From assembly GCA_024138025.1 (NCBI GenBank), contig JAMXBD010000025.1, positions 1,679,501-1,743,500 of the forward strand: a stretch of DNA of 64,000 bases, in the 5' to 3' direction. The position numbers were made by a program, and so were the translations under genes. Numbering within the stretch: the first letter of the stretch is position 1; the number at the start of each line of letters is the position of its first letter. This DNA comes from Combretum micranthum. Its lineage: Eukaryota > Streptophyta > Magnoliopsida > Myrtales > Combretaceae. Below, piece after piece: positions 11,841 through 25,212 of the stretch. The notes under the pieces are model-generated. The model saw nothing but the letters and a program-made list of their open reading frames with translations, was not told the DNA's origin and did no database searches.

Positions 11841-12939
11841 ATACACTAGTACATCTCCTTTATTAAGTGGCGAATTTATATGGTGGTTTTAAACGAGAGA
11901 GTTTCGATGGTTCGATGGGTAATATACATTATGTGTGTAGTGAGTAGATACTAATTATTTTGTAACACATATACTAATTATTTTAGAAACTACCTTATAT
12001 TCCTTTCATATGTTAAAGTATGACACACAGTTACCATCACGTATATATACATATGGTGTATATTACCTATTCAATAGTTATTTGTCTTAAAGAGGGATAC
12101 AACTAGAAGAATTGTAATAGGGTATCCGACTTACTAAAAATCCTATAGGGTCAAAGGGTTTTGGGAAGAGTTTGGTAAAAATCTTTTGACCCTACAGAGT
12201 TTAGAGTTGGGTCATTGGTCATAATAATGACCCGATAAGAAGCCAAACCTGCTGAGATTTAATATAATTTAAAATAAGATATAATTTATTTATCATATTT
12301 TTCTTTTATTCAAACACCTTGAAGAACATTAGAACTATATGTTTTATGATTAAAATAAATGCAATTATTGAAATTACAATTGATAATATAGTTCGAGAAA
12401 CATTAAGATTGTCGAGCTTGAGATTTAGGTATATGATTATCATATCGTGGTAGTTTTGTGTACATATTTAGAATAGGAAAAGGAATTAAAAAGAAAATCG
12501 ATTGGTGTACTTTATTGGTTATTATCTTTCATTGATTTTTAGAATTTGTAAATGCAATGGGACGCATACACTCCTCTTTTCTATATTTATTAAAAACTTG
12601 ATAAAAGATATATCTATTTCTATATCAATCCATTCCATCTATTTTTTAACCTGTTTTTTTTTATTCATTTTAAGATATACTTGATCTGTAATGAGGCGTG
12701 TGCAAAGTTTAGATTTTCTTAATTTCATTTCTTAATTTCTATCAATTCATCTATTAATAGTTTAAATTATTAAATAATTTTTAATAAGAATTGGTTAAGC
12801 ATTACAATATATTTTAAAGAAATACTTTGATGAAATTTGAATAAAGGAAACAAACGAATCCATTTACGATGAGTAGGATGTTTGTGTTTTAAGGAATTAC
12901 TTATGCTTATTGCATTAGTATATCCTGTGCTTTGCAGGT

Positions 12940-13400
12940 TGTCGAAACTACAATTGACTTAATACAACCGATTCGAGTATATTCCATGTGTGTTGAGTTA
13001 AGTAAGGAGAAGTGAAAAGATGTGTAGAAAGGAAACATCTCTAGAACACTTAACTAACTATTTTGTGTATACAATTCTATTTATACTAAGAAGAAAGAGA
13101 GGAACAAAACTAACATTTACATGTGTCTAACAATGAAGGAGCAAAACTAACTTGTGCATGTGTCTAACAACGAAGCCTTACAAAGGCCCAACTTGGAACT
13201 AACCATAGACAATTGAGCTTTAGTAATTGATTTAGTAACGAAATCAGTAAGTCGCTAATTAGAAGGGACAAAAGCAAGAGAAATAAAGCCTTGAACAACC
13301 AGATCTTTGACAAAATGCACATCTTCTTGCACTTTCCTTGCTTTGCTCAACACACATGGAATGTACATGAATAAGTTGAAATAACTAGGTAATAGTTTCA
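12940..13400 (+). repeat. 5' LTR of deleted copia element
   Basis: It begins TGTCGAAACTACAATTGAC and ends TTTCA just before the primer-binding site. Its first 240 bp align with 14676-14915 through words such as AGAACACTTAACTAA and ACATGTGTCTA. The remaining 220 bp have no match in the shorter right-hand copy. Confidence 0.65.
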
Positions 13401-13510
13401 ATATGGTATTAGAACATGATTAGTACAATTCAACTTTAATTTCTTCATTAGTTTTATTCAATTTGATGTTTCAATTTGGTTTATAGTTTACTTTTTCTCT
13501 GACCCATGAA

Positions 13511-14542
13511 ATGGCGGGCTCAATGATCGTTGATCCTTTGCATTTGTATGGCTCGGATAATCTGGGTATGACTTTAGGAAGCATCATTTTTAATGGATCA
13601 AGTTTCTTGGCATGGAGTAGATCTATTAGAATGGCTCTAGGTGCTAAACTCAAGTTAGGGTTTCTAGATGGATCAATTCTCAAACATGAATAAACTTCTC
13701 ATGATTTTGTTAGGTGGACAAATTATGATTACAAGGTGAGATGTTGGCTTTTAAATTCAATAGCAAGTGATATGTCTCAAAATTTCATTTATGCACAATC
13801 GGCTAAAGATTATTGAAGGAGATTAATGATCAATATGGACAAATTTAGTCCATTGATTTTTCAAATTAAACGCGGAATTTCAACCTTAAGGCAAAGAAAT
13901 CAATCTGTAACTGTTTACTACAACAATTTGAAGCATTTTTTGGATGAATTACAAGTTACAAATCCACATCTGATGTGCATGTGTAGACGGTTTGACTTTT
14001 GTAATTGTGCCTTAAATGAATGGTTGACAAAAAATGATTCTCAATTTAAATTAATGCAATTGTTGATGGGACTTTCCCATACATATGAAGCTGTTAAAAC
14101 ATATTTTGTTTATTGATCCTTTACCTAGCTTTAACAGAGTGTTCTATTTAGTTTGTAAGTAGAAAAGTAAAAGGAAGTTTCGAATCTAATGTCGGTAGAT
14201 GGAAATTCTACTAACTTTGTTACTACCTCTCAAAATTCATGAAAGGGAGCTGTTATTGATAATAAAGACTTTAGAAAGGGAAAAATTAGGTGCAAAAATT
14301 TGGAAGGTCATACCATTTATTCTTATTTTGAGTTGAGTGGATATATGGAATGGTATAAGGGTTGCAAGACAAAGAAGTCTGGTACTAAATCTAATTTCAT
14401 TGCGGCAAGACTTAAATGTGATGATCTTATTACTTTTAATCATTTATCTTATGATACACCTTTTAATCATGGGTTAGAGCAAAAACAAAGTGATTCTGTT
14501 GATTCCTCTCTAGTTGCAAGCTATTTGTGCACAAATGCTTAA
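13511..14542 (+). pseudogene. copia gag, broken
   Basis: It starts MAGSMIVDPLHLYGSDN, and the first block (FNGSSFLAWSRSIRMAL, KLGFLDG) is the N-terminal domain of copia Gag. After a stop at 13690 a second open block (13826-14116) carries YYNNLKHFLDEL and QLLMGLSHTYEAVK. Further on, GHTIYSYFELSGYMEWYKG is a decayed CCHC zinc knuckle that has lost cysteines. It is interrupted by stops and at least two frame changes. Confidence 0.8.
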
Positions 14543-14675
14543 GCTAATGTAAGGCCAACAACCAATTCTTTTTGCAATAAATTGTGCTAATGTGACAGAT
14601 TGTCGTACTTCAGATGCTACGACAAGTTCCATTGAGAATTATGCAAGTATTAATTATTCCTTTACTTTAATGCCA

Positions 14676-14915
14676 TGTGGAAACTATAACTAAGTTAATA
14701 CAATTAATTCAAGTATTTTCCTTGTGTGTCAAGTAATGCAAGGAGAATTCCAAGAAGATGTATAGAAAGGAAATGTTTGTAGAACACTTAACTAATTAGT
14801 TTGTATAGAGTTCTATCTATACAAAGAAGAAACAGAGGAACAAAATTAACTTGTACATGTGTCTAGCAATGAAGTTATAACAAACTAACTTGTACACATG
14901 TTTAACAACGGAGCA
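14676..14915 (+). repeat. 3' LTR of deleted copia element, truncated
   Basis: It begins TGTGGAAACTATAACTAAG and matches the first half of the 5' LTR, with shared words AGAAAGGAAA, AGAACACTTAACTAA and TGTACATGTGTCTAGCAATG. The match fades after about 14915. No polypurine tract is obvious before it. Confidence 0.6.
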
Positions 14916-17900
14916 ATAATAATTAGGAGTAGCAGTATAGTACATATAGTATTCACATAGGTTAGGTTCATCATAGATAGTTTAGGCATAAGTTACAGTC
15001 TTTATTTTGGAGGATTTAGAAAAATCTTGATAAGGAACATCTCTACCTAGTATTTGATCACCATGTTTTCTTCATAGGTAAGCACATAGTCAAAGCTCTT
15101 CATTAGTCTACTAATTTGCTTTCATTCATGGAAGTACCAGTAAAAGAAAAATAATAAAAACAAGAAAACACATAATTGGATCAACGAGACAGAGTATGTC
15201 AAGACCAAAACTTTATAGGAGCAGGTTTAGGCATTGAAAAAAAAAAAAACAAAAAAGACACATAGGGTTACTATTTAGGTTTAGGCAACTTTATCAGAAA
15301 TTGGATTGGGTTCAAGTCTTATTTAAATACCTACCCTGACTATATCCTTAATCTTAAATGGTAAGATTTTCAACTTAACAAAGGTTTGACCAACGAGTCA
15401 TTTTTCTTGTGAAAGATGAAAACTCAGTAAAGTGCAATTTGGCAAGTCAACTCATATAATGAACTCATAAGATTATGATTTACCTTCAAGTTAGGCCATA
15501 ACCAACGAGACTTACCACTTTCTGTTTTTCCCTTAGTTGTAAATAATATGAATTTTGTAGAATTTATACATCTATCAATTATACTTTTTTTTTATTAATT
15601 TGCATTTAAAGTTTTTCTTATTATCATTTTAAATATTAAAATTAAATAGTAGAGCATTTATCTGAATAATTGGAATGGAAGTAAAGCGAATTATCCTAGT
15701 GGTGCGACATATTAATATGATGTTATCATCTTAAATTCACTAACAACAAATTATTGTAATAGCACATACTATTAAATTTGGGCAATTTAATATCTAAAAT
15801 TTTATTTTTTTCAATTTAGTACTAATACGCTGGAATAAAGTTCAATTAAGTGTGTTCATTAGATATACACTATAACAAATATTATGGTGAGTTAAAATGG
15901 AATCCATTTCTCATTTTTCTTACACTTGTTTGTCTTAATATAGTGACTTATTAACTAAAGATCTCGGAAACTATAAATGTTATCTTTAAAAGTTATTAAA
16001 GTTATCTTGTTACAACTAAAAAACAGGAAATCCCTCTTTCAGAACAAACGAAATTAATCATAAAGCCTTTTTATAATTATAACAAGGAATTTTTATAATT
16101 TCCAGGATTCAGGTTAGCAAGGCAGTTAATATAGACCCCTACTGTAAAAAGAAAGATAACATATGGATTCATTTCAATTCAACATAGCATCTTTTAAAGT
16201 GTCTATTTAATGGATACACTAAATTAAACTGTAAAAAAAAGTAGAGCACTAAATATTTTGCCCAAATTCGATAGTATAGAAAGTTTCTACCCTATAAAGT
16301 CTCTAGTGATGACAACTACTTCATTAAGTATTCTGAAAATGCTTTCTTTTATTGATTGTAGTGATAAAATTTATTTAATGAAATTATAATAATTTTGGAG
16401 AGATGAGAGTTGTGGTGAAAAAATTAGTATTATAGTTGTATGTTATTTGTTATATTAAAATTAATAGTTAATAATTTAGGAGAACTTAGAGTTTCGATGG
16501 AAGAAAAAAAATCCTTGCACCTCCAAATCGAGAGGTAACACTTTCGACCCTTAAAGTGTTTGTCAACAGCTACTTTGTGCACTGTGATAATGGAAACTTT
16601 TAACCAAAAGATTGATTTTCCTGACATTTTAGAAAAATAATATATAGATACATATAGAATCACAATAATTATTCATTTCATTATGGAATAAAAAGGGAAT
16701 TTAATTGTAATTCAATATAAATATAATAAAGATATCATAGATATTACTTGCAATATTTAGTCGTTGATACAGAAAAGAGTAAAGATTTACATTAAAATGA
16801 AAATAAAACACATATTATGTCATTAATATAGTGGCAAAATCATTGCATTTATGATTGATAAATATAAACCTAGTGGTGGTATTTTCAAGGTAAGTTAATT
16901 ATGAAAAGATGGTGAATCATGAGAATAGGGAACACAAATTGCTGCAGTTTACCAATTTTACATAATAGGAGTTCATTCATATTAAAATGTAATATGGTGT
17001 TTATTATATAATTAAACATCATTATAGCAACTTCTTGAGCTTGATTTTTTTTTTCTTTTTTCATTTGCTATTTTAACATTTCTTAAAGTGATTTAGATGA
17101 ACCTTTGATTACATTATTATAGCATTGCTTCTAACATAAATAAACTAAATGAAGCCGTACTTTGGAACTCCTCAGGATTTTATAAAAAATGTTCCTTAGT
17201 AAGTTGAAAGCTTTATGAGCAAGTCCATCAAGACTTATTAAGATAAAATGACCTATCAAAAGGCCATTCAAGGCATAACCAAGAAAGGCTATAGGGAAAT
17301 AAATTTTCAACCAACCCTCTCAAAGTCTATCAAGTCTAGTCTTCTTAAACATTTGTATGGGATTGTCTCCAATCTTATGACATGGGGTGAATATTATTAG
17401 AGAGAGGTATGGGAGAAAAAAGTGTAATCTCATGGAGCAAATGCATGACACCCCTTGAGTTGTTCTTGGTTTTTCTTATTTGTTCTTCCTCAATTTCTTA
17501 GTTTTATCTTCCTTAAAGTGATTTTAGCAAATCTTTGGCATTTTCTCAAAATTTCCATAATCGTGTAACCGATGACAAGGCATCTATTTATGGAGCTCAA
17601 TCTTAATTGATCTCTTAATAGCTTTGGAAATTGACATATGAGAAGAGATGCTTATGACCTTCATCGTATTGTTCTTAACAATCAATTAATGAGGTGAAGC
17701 CTTCTCAATTCTTTAATATCTTATTTTTGTACCTTAATTCAATGGATTTTACTATGCCTTAAGTTTAACTTCTTAATAAAATAAGCCTTGTGTAAAGGCT
17801 TAAGCTTATAAAATAGCTTCCTAAAGTGTACCAACCAACTGAAACGGCTCAATGTGGTCAAATCAATTTAGCCATCTCTATTTAGAACTTTTCAAGTGAC

Positions 17901-18605
17901 ATTCTCTTAAAACATCACTAAATAATTGAGCCGACTTCTAGGCCTTGCTATTAGACTAAGAAGTTGTTCCACAACATTAGATTAAGATAAACCCAATTAC
18001 AAAAATATCCAAACTAACAAAAATTTCTGGAAAAAGTGCACTTTTATTGAGTCCTTTTTTTTTAATTTTTATTCTTTATGAGTAATCCACTTTCTAAACA
18101 TTTATAAATTAGAACTTGTGTTGACCATGCCAATTTTTTTTTTTTTTTTTGGTATACAATTGACTCATTATAGGACATTCATCCAAATATTTAATTCAAA
18201 TAAACAATATAATTAGATTAGATATCTAAATCGACTAAAATAATAAAAATAATGAGAAAAATGAAAATTGCAAAATAGTAAAGAAATAAAATGGCTACAA
18301 TAGAATTGGCTACCTAGGATAGCTCAAATGGTTACACAGAAGACTCGCAGTAAAAGTGTGGGTAGTTTGACACACCCACGCGTAAAACTCCTTAAGATAG
18401 CATGTGGTAAAGATCAGCAAGGTTTTGAAATCGAATCGAACTATGTTCCGGTTCCGGATTTTGAAAATGAGGGACCAAAACCAACTCCTGCAATTCCAGT
18501 CCAGTTCTATAGAACCAACGGTTCCTAGTTTTAGTTTTGGAAACCATTTTTTTGAGTAAAAAAATAAATTTTATATTTTAATAATATAAATTTTAAACTC
18601 AAAAT
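14916..18605. other. AT-rich intergenic DNA with a possible TIR element
   Basis: No gene was recognised. Between 15757 and 16285 an inverted pair was seen: TACTATTAAATTTGGGCAAT at the left, and on the opposite strand at the right TACTATCGAATTTGGGCAAA, which could bound a 530-bp non-autonomous transposon. The stretch at 17190-17900 is less AT-rich but has no recognisable reading frame. Near 18310 there is a tRNA-like patch (see findings). Confidence 0.4.
15757..16285. repeat. Candidate TIR element, 530 bp
   Basis: Imperfect inverted termini of about 30 bp share AATTTGGGCAA. The interior has no coding capacity, and the element class and target duplication are not clear. Confidence 0.35.
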
Positions 18606-18929
18606 TGATGCGGACGACAAGCTACTACACTACCAGCCTTGACTAGCCTTTAAGCCGACTTACTTTGTCTATTATGTCACACGATTTATTTGTATTTATT
18701 ATCGGTCTAAATTGTATTTATTACTTTACCTTTTTAGGATTTTTATGTAATAGTATAAATAGGCCTTTAGAGTTATCTTTATAGAGAACTGATAATTTGA
18801 AATATTTGATATTGAATTGAGAAGATTTTCTCTGAATTTGCAATTGCTTAGCAATTGTGTGATTAAGTTCACGTTTTGAAATCAATTGTCGAATTGGTTT
18901 CTGTTATTCAATACGTCCGTGCTGCATCA
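18606..18929 (+). repeat. 5' LTR of gypsy element
   Basis: It runs TG to CA. It contains AATAGTATAAATAGGCC, a TATA box, near 18748, and matches the right LTR throughout except for two segments that are expanded there. Confidence 0.88.
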
Positions 18930-18932
18930 GAT

Positions 18933-18942
18933 TGGTATCAAT
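18933..18942 (+). promoter_or_regulatory. Primer-binding site
   Basis: TGGTATCAAT lies three bases after the LTR end. TGGTATCA is the 3' end complement of initiator methionine tRNA used by many plant LTR elements. Confidence 0.75.
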
Positions 18943-19369
18943 CGAGTAAAATCCTGCAGAGATGTCAATTGATTGCAGAATAGTTGGCGATCGTATTCCT
19001 AAAGGTATTCGGGGTACATAAGTCTTACGTTACGAGTGACTGGTATGAAGGGCGATGTTGGAAATATCGACAAGAGATTTCCGGTGTATGGAATAGCGCT
19101 TTGATGACCTGATTGATCGATCCGATGCCAACAGGAATATAAATGATTATGGGAGACGACCAAGGGTAGAGTATGCGCGCGTTCCTGTTGTCAGACCTAT
19201 TGCTGCAAATAGATAGGCACAAATCTCAGATGAAGATTATGAGGAGGAAAGTGAGTTTTTGTTTGGAGATAGACAACCATGAAGGAGATACAGTGATGGA
19301 GGTAGTGGATACAGAAAGGATATTACAGGTATGATCAAAGAGACTATGATAATTTCCGCCAAAACATAG

Positions 19370-20000
19370 AAATTCCATGTTTTAGTAGAGAATTAGGATT
19401 AATAATTTTATTAATTGGATTTTGAGATTGAGCGGATCTTTGAATACATAGAAATCCCTGAAAAAAGAGGGTGAAGTTGATAGCGTGCCGATTGAAAGGT
19501 TATGCTTTTGCTTGGTGAGAGAGATTACAAAAAAAGTTAAGTCATAAAGGAAAAGCACCTGTGAGAACGTGGTTTAGGATGAAGATTTTAATGGAAAATG
19601 AATTTCTTCCTCTTAATTATGAGAAAATCATGCTTCAATAGGACCACATATATCCTCAAGTAGAATTTATGATATCAGCACAAAGTAATGATTTGAGAAA
19701 GGAAGATGAAGAAATTGAAAAATCAGTAGAACATCATGAAACTTCCAAAGTAGAAGGATGTCACAATTACGTCGTCAGAGAAGGAGATGAGGATGTTATG
19801 AAGGAATCTAAAACTGTACATACATTGATTGAAAGATAAATGATGACGGTTGATAAGGAGGAGAAGACTAAAGAGGTGCCAGACAGTGTCAAGGGGCAAT
19901 TGGGAGAGTCAAACAAATTGATACCCAACTTATTAGATGACTTGTCTCCCATAAGGAACAAATAACACCATATTGACTTAATTCCTAGTGAAAATTTGGT
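19370..20000 (+). pseudogene. gypsy gag relic joined to pol linker scrap
   Basis: Conceptual translation shows the plant gypsy Gag core in order: DWxxEIERIFEYxEIPE, then VKLIACRLKGYAFAWWER-like, then APVRTWFRMK and FLPLNYEKIM. From about 19860 the reading resembles the segment before RT (LLDDLSPIRNK, QHHIDLIPSENL). Everything normally between these parts, and RT itself, is missing. Stops occur throughout. Confidence 0.75.
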
Positions 20001-20447
20001 TAAAAGTTATGGACTCAGGGTAACAGCAGAAAAATTAAAATTTTTAGATTCTAAAGTAGTAGGGGTACTATTTAGGTCAATTGGAAAGGCAAAGTCTGCT
20101 GTAAATGTTATTTCCTTAAGAAGGATTATGAAAAAGCTGGTCGTATATAATTGGAAAAATGTGGAAAAACTGCTTTAGATAAAGTTGGAGATTGTTTTAT
20201 TCTAGTTGGAAGATATGATCTTGCTGCAGATGGTGTAAAGAACTCGATGGCGGATGCAATTCTAAATCCTAGATAATTAGAATATTTTACTTTATACTCG
20301 TTAAGGTTCACTTTTGCAAGTTCATATTTGATCATGGAGGATACTTATTCATCATTCCAAGTTTGTCTTCGTCGTCCGGTGGTGAAAACCCCTTTATATC
20401 CAGATTCAACTCTAAACTCAATGACGAGTTTTTTTTTTTTTTTTTCA

Positions 20448-20459
20448 AGTGGAGGAGAA
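20448..20459 (+). promoter_or_regulatory. Polypurine tract
   Basis: AGTGGAGGAGAA lies immediately before the TG of the right LTR, where plus-strand priming occurs in LTR elements. A run of T (about 16) precedes it. Confidence 0.7.
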
Positions 20460-20857
20460 TGATATAGGCGACAAGTTATTATGCCACTAGCCTTGACTAG
20501 CTACACCGCCTGCCTTGACCAGCCTTTAAACCAACCTCGATTATTCACATGATTTATTTGTATTTATTATCGGTCTAAATTGTATTTATTATTTTCCTTT
20601 TTAGATTTATTTATTATTTGTTTTTATTATTAGTCAATATTGTATTTATTACTTTATCTTTTTAGGATTTTTATGTAATATTATAAATAGGCCTTTAGAA
20701 TTATCTTTATAGAGAACTGATATTTTGACATCTTTGATATTGAATTGAGAAGATTTTCTCTGAATTTGTAATTACTTAGCAATTGTGTGATTAAGTTCAC
20801 ATTTTGAAATCAATCGTTGAATTGGTTTCTATTATTCAATGCTTCCGTGTTGCGTCA
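20460..20857 (+). repeat. 3' LTR of gypsy element, with internal duplications
   Basis: It is 74 bp longer than the left LTR. A segment of roughly 58 bp ending CTTTTTAG is present twice in tandem (about 20552-20666), and a CCTTGAC(T/C)AGC phrase near 20480-20520 is also doubled. The remaining sequence matches the left LTR closely. Confidence 0.85.
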
Positions 20858-23800
20858 AAAATAATTAATTATTGAATCTATAAATATTAAATTATTTAGC
20901 TAAAATTTTTTAAAATTTGTTTAAAATGAGTATTTATTTATGTACAAAGGTAACTAATATCAATTATAGTTAGTAATATAATATTACCAAATACTTTAGA
21001 AGATAATAAAAAAATTATAATACAAAAATAGTCTCACGTTATTAAGGAATGAATTTTGCTTTTAAGAGAAGTTTATATAAACTAAATTATATAATTTGAA
21101 GTTATGTTTATTTGTATTATTGATAATAAAAATAATAAATATCATAAATAGGTAATAAATTATACTATTCACATGAAATAATGTAAACATTAATAATTAT
21201 ATATCTAATATAATTTTTTAATTTTTTTAATCAAATTATTTTCTTTTCTTTTTTTATAATGAACCAATTGAAACCGCCATTCTACTCAATTTTAAGCTAT
21301 AAAACCGCCTATAAACCAGAAAATCGATAGTTTTTTAGCTGGTCTAGAACTACCTGTGACAATTTGAGTTCGGAATCAAATTATGCCTGTATCTAGCGGG
21401 TGGCAATCATCTTCAATGAATTTTCATATGGGAATGGGAAAGAGAGAAGAAACATTGAAGACTCAATAGAGTCACAACATCTAATTGGCACTTAATTAGA
21501 TTTTCAACTATTGTTTTGAAAATTTATTCCGTTAATTTTACGATGGCTAGTCTTATTATTATATTTTTTTAATATTGTGCACTTTTTTATTTTCTTTTTT
21601 TTTTCATTAATTTAATTCATTTACACATATATATATAGAACGTAAACATGGAGGGTGTGGAATAGGCCCTATAATACTCAAATTCACCCCTCTCATTGAA
21701 CTTGACAAAGATCTTATAAAGTTTTTTTCTTTTTTGTCATACTAGATCATCCACCCGCCCCTAGAAGGATTATAATGACGCGATAACCGCCCGGTCCCGA
21801 CCTGGCAACTTCATAAATACTATATAATATAATTCACCAGTTTCATTTCTACGATTAAATATTAAATGAAAGGGTGACTTGCGTTTCAATTTTCACAACT
21901 AAAAACAATGTTGCATGAGCTTTCTAATTTCGACGCTCTGATTGCACCTCTATTTTTTAGTTTTTCTAAATGGAAGCATCACTGGATTATCTTTACGACC
22001 ATAGGATGAAATCTTTTCATCTTTTTGCCGACAACATGGCCAAACTTTAGTTCAACAAAATGCTTGAGACAATTATTGCTCTGCAAGGCAAAGTAGCTAA
22101 ATTCTTTGAAATAGAAATGTAGTTTATGCTCAATTTATTTAGCCTTGTGCTTCAAATATAGGAGTATTAATTATATTAAATGTTAGCAAAGTCAAAATGG
22201 TGGATCATGACCTTCAAATAAGGATAAGGACTTTGCATGCCTAAATCTGAAACCCAAATCTTAATAGACTAGCTTATGTTCTTGCTTCTACGTATGGAAG
22301 ACTGTTTATATTAGGGTAAATGTTAAATTTAGCACCGAATTTCTTAAAATATTCAATTAACTGCTTAAATTTTAAAATAATCAATTCAATACTTAGTAGA
22401 ACTTTTTGCACTTCTACTACTACCTCCGATTAGTCTATTAATTCCATCTTTCCAAGAGGACTTTTCAATTGATCTCTATATATCATATGCATTTTAACAC
22501 TTAAAAAGCATTACCACATAGGGTAAAACACGAATGCAAAAAGAGGAGGAGAATTCTTCAAGTAATCATCCATTGAATCCAACCAACAAGGGTCGCCATT
22601 GAGGAAGATTTTTAATCATCAAAAGTGGGTTGAGAGAGAGAGAAAGAGAGAGATAAATAATGAAAACAAAATAAATAAAAAGAAAATTCTATGATCATGT
22701 AGTGATTATAAATGAAAAATGTTAAATTTGATTTATAAATTTTACATGAAAATTCAATTTGATATCCAAATTTTGAGGGGATCAAATTAATAATAATCAA
22801 GCATTCTTGTTTATTTCTACTACTTGACATAATATTAATTGTTCCTTTTGCTGATGTGAAAATGATAACTTATGAGTGCTAAACGGCGTTAAAGGAAATA
22901 GTAAATATTTAATAATAGACTTTCATTTTCATGTCAGTAAACAACACATATAGTATTAATAATCACAAAATATTTTATTCAGTATTAATTAACCACTTCA
23001 AAATTCAGTTATCAAATTAAATTTTAGTGATAGGAATGATTCAACAAATAGAAGAAAAAGAAAGCTCGATTATGCTACTAAGTAAACGTTATACGCTTTT
23101 GCCTATATTAGTTCCATATTACCTATGAAGATATCATAATAGTAAGTGATATTGGTTAAATAGATTAGTTAAATATTGAGAGCTTTAAAGCATAGTTTTT
23201 ATGTAAAAATACCCATATTAATTATCAAGATATCATAACAAGTGACATTGGCTAAGCCCTTATATTTCAATTGGCATGAATGCTATTCTCCAATGGAAAC
23301 GGTACCTATTTGAATCTTTTCTCCTCTTTGTGGTCACCTACAAAAGTAATAAGTGATATTCTTTCCATATTTATATTGATGGGTGGTTCTAAGGGTGGGC
23401 TATAGGGCCTTGACCCCCTACTGCTTGAAAAAATTAAAAATTTTAATTATTTATTTAAAAAATACATATACTATATGTATATTTAAGAGCAAATAATAAT
23501 ATAATATAAAAATATAGTTTGGTTATTAGATCCTTGTTCTTATATTCTTGGAAACAACTATTTTTTATTTGCTACATTGTTCATATTAAAATTGATTTGA
23601 TCTTATTATATAAAGTATTAGCAAATGATACTAATTATATGAATAAATTTAGTTGCTCTTTTTCTTTTTCTTTTCTTTTTTCAATTAATGTTATGAAAAT
23701 AAATATGAATAATTGAACAACTATCCTATTCAAACATATTTTATGATCTACATTTTGCTAAAAACAAAACCTGTATAAACTTTATGTATTAATTTTAACT

Positions 23801-24309
23801 TTTTACAAGTTAGTAATTAATTTTCAATCAATATATATATATATGTGTGTGTGTGTGTAGACCTCTTAGCAAATGCATTAAACACACTTAATAATTTCAT
23901 AAAAAAATATTGTTATGCTTTTAAAGTTTTAAAGAATATAATGAAGATATCATTAAATAATAAAAAAATGACTTTTAGAAATAGGAATTTGGTCATGGAA
24001 TAATGGTAAAAGAAATTATATCTATATAAATAAAATTTGTGATGATGATTTTTACAACAGTAAATGCGGTAGAAATGTTGTCTCTCAAACTTAATTTTCT
24101 TGTTATATATATATATATATATGATGTGATATAATTGCATTAACAAGCAATAATATACAAGTAATTCTAAAATTACCTTGATTAAAGTATATACCCCCCG
24201 GCCAAAAAAAAAAAAAAGAATATATTCCCAATAAAGTTATATTATATTTTTTTTAATATTGTACAATAGTGATCTACATTGAATGCAGCGGCATCACTGC
24301 AAATAGCGA
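20858..24309. other. AT-rich intergenic DNA
   Basis: No gene was recognised. 20858-21400 looks like the right half of the older repeat that the gypsy element interrupted (GAACCAATTGAAACCGCC, GAGTTCGGAATC). There is a GA-repeat at 22629-22653 and TA/TG microsatellites at 23831-23858. Segments around 22320-22420 and 22690-22780 share ATGTTAAATTT phrases and may be repeat remains. Confidence 0.35.
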
Positions 24310-24965
24310 GCATTGGGCAGCGTGGTTTGGTCCGGTTCAACCATCTCGATTCAGTTTTCTTTTTTTAATTTTAAATTGACATATAATTCAATTTATAATT
24401 TTTTCAAATTGAAAAATTGGTTTGGTTTGCTATTCAAGTCATTTTTTATTTATAAAATAAAATTATATATTATCAAGAGGCTTTAATTACATAAAATTTA
24501 TCACTAATGCAAATGTAAATAATAATATTTGAAATTAATTATTTACCCAAATAAATATGTAAAACTCATGGATGGAGAGATTTCATCTATCATAAAACTA
24601 TCTTTAATTATCTTGAACTACAATGATATACTTAATAAAATTGTGCAATATTAGACGCAAATTTCAATTCATTGCACATCTAATTAATACATTAACAATT
24701 ATGTAAACTAATAAGTAATAAGTATATAAACCAATAAGTAACTGGGTAATAGAAGTTGACTAATCAATAAGATAAAAAAAAATGTTTTGGATGCGATAAC
24801 CTAAAAGTTATTTTATTTGTAGACAAACAAAAACATATGACTAATCTAATTCTATTTTCATAAATGATATATATCTAAATAAAAAAATAAAAAAATATTT
24901 AAAATAAATTTTTAATATGTAAAATAGTTTTATTTGATTGGAACCATACGATTCGATTTCGGATC
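24310..24965 (-). repeat. hAT-like non-autonomous element, family H, inverted copy
   Basis: Read on the minus strand this aligns with 57735-58545. Shared words are TATATCATTGTAGTTCAAGA, AGTTTTATGAT(A/G)GATGAAAT, CATATTTATTT(G/A)GGTAAATAA and ATTATTATTTA(C/T)ATTTGCAT. The ends have GGTTTGGTCCGGTTCAACC-like phrases. The interior is non-coding. Confidence 0.6.
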
Positions 24966-25212
24966 TTGACGTGTACTGCGAATCATTTACTTTTGATCAA
25001 ACTGAAGCACAAAACTGAATCATTTCGAAGAAAACAACCCAAAATTTCAACATGATTTGATTCTGTTGGACTCACTTTGTGATTCGATTTTTTTTTCCCA
25101 ACTCCAGTCGCCACTAGACATTGCGGGGTTGAATTCCCAAACGATGCAAATTTGGATGCGTCGTGGAATTTCGTTTTGATTGGAAATAAAATCGTGGAAT
25201 ATTTCAATTGAA

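Larger units (their letters stand above)
12940..14915 (+). mobile_element. Internally deleted Ty1/copia element
   Basis: Two related LTR sequences (12940-13400 and 14676-about 14915) flank a short interior containing only gag remains. A primer-binding site with the initiator-Met tRNA pattern (TGGTATTAGAACATG) starts at 13404, four bases after the 5' LTR ends in TTTCA. Protease, integrase and reverse transcriptase are absent, so any past mobility would have needed a helper. No target duplication can be shown because the right LTR is incomplete. Confidence 0.75.
18606..20857 (+). mobile_element. Non-autonomous Ty3/gypsy element with intact ends and TSD
   Basis: The element is 2,252 bp. It starts TGATGCGGACGACAAGC and ends GTGTTGCGTCA, and both flanks carry AAAAT (18601-18605 and 20858-20862), a 5-bp target duplication. 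It has a left LTR of 324 bp, a tRNA-type primer-binding site, a gag relic, a scrap of the protease-RT linker, a purine-rich tract and a right LTR of 398 bp. Most of pol is deleted. It is inserted in an older repeat with GGTTCCGGTTCCGG-like DNA on both sides (18430 and 21360). Confidence 0.88.
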
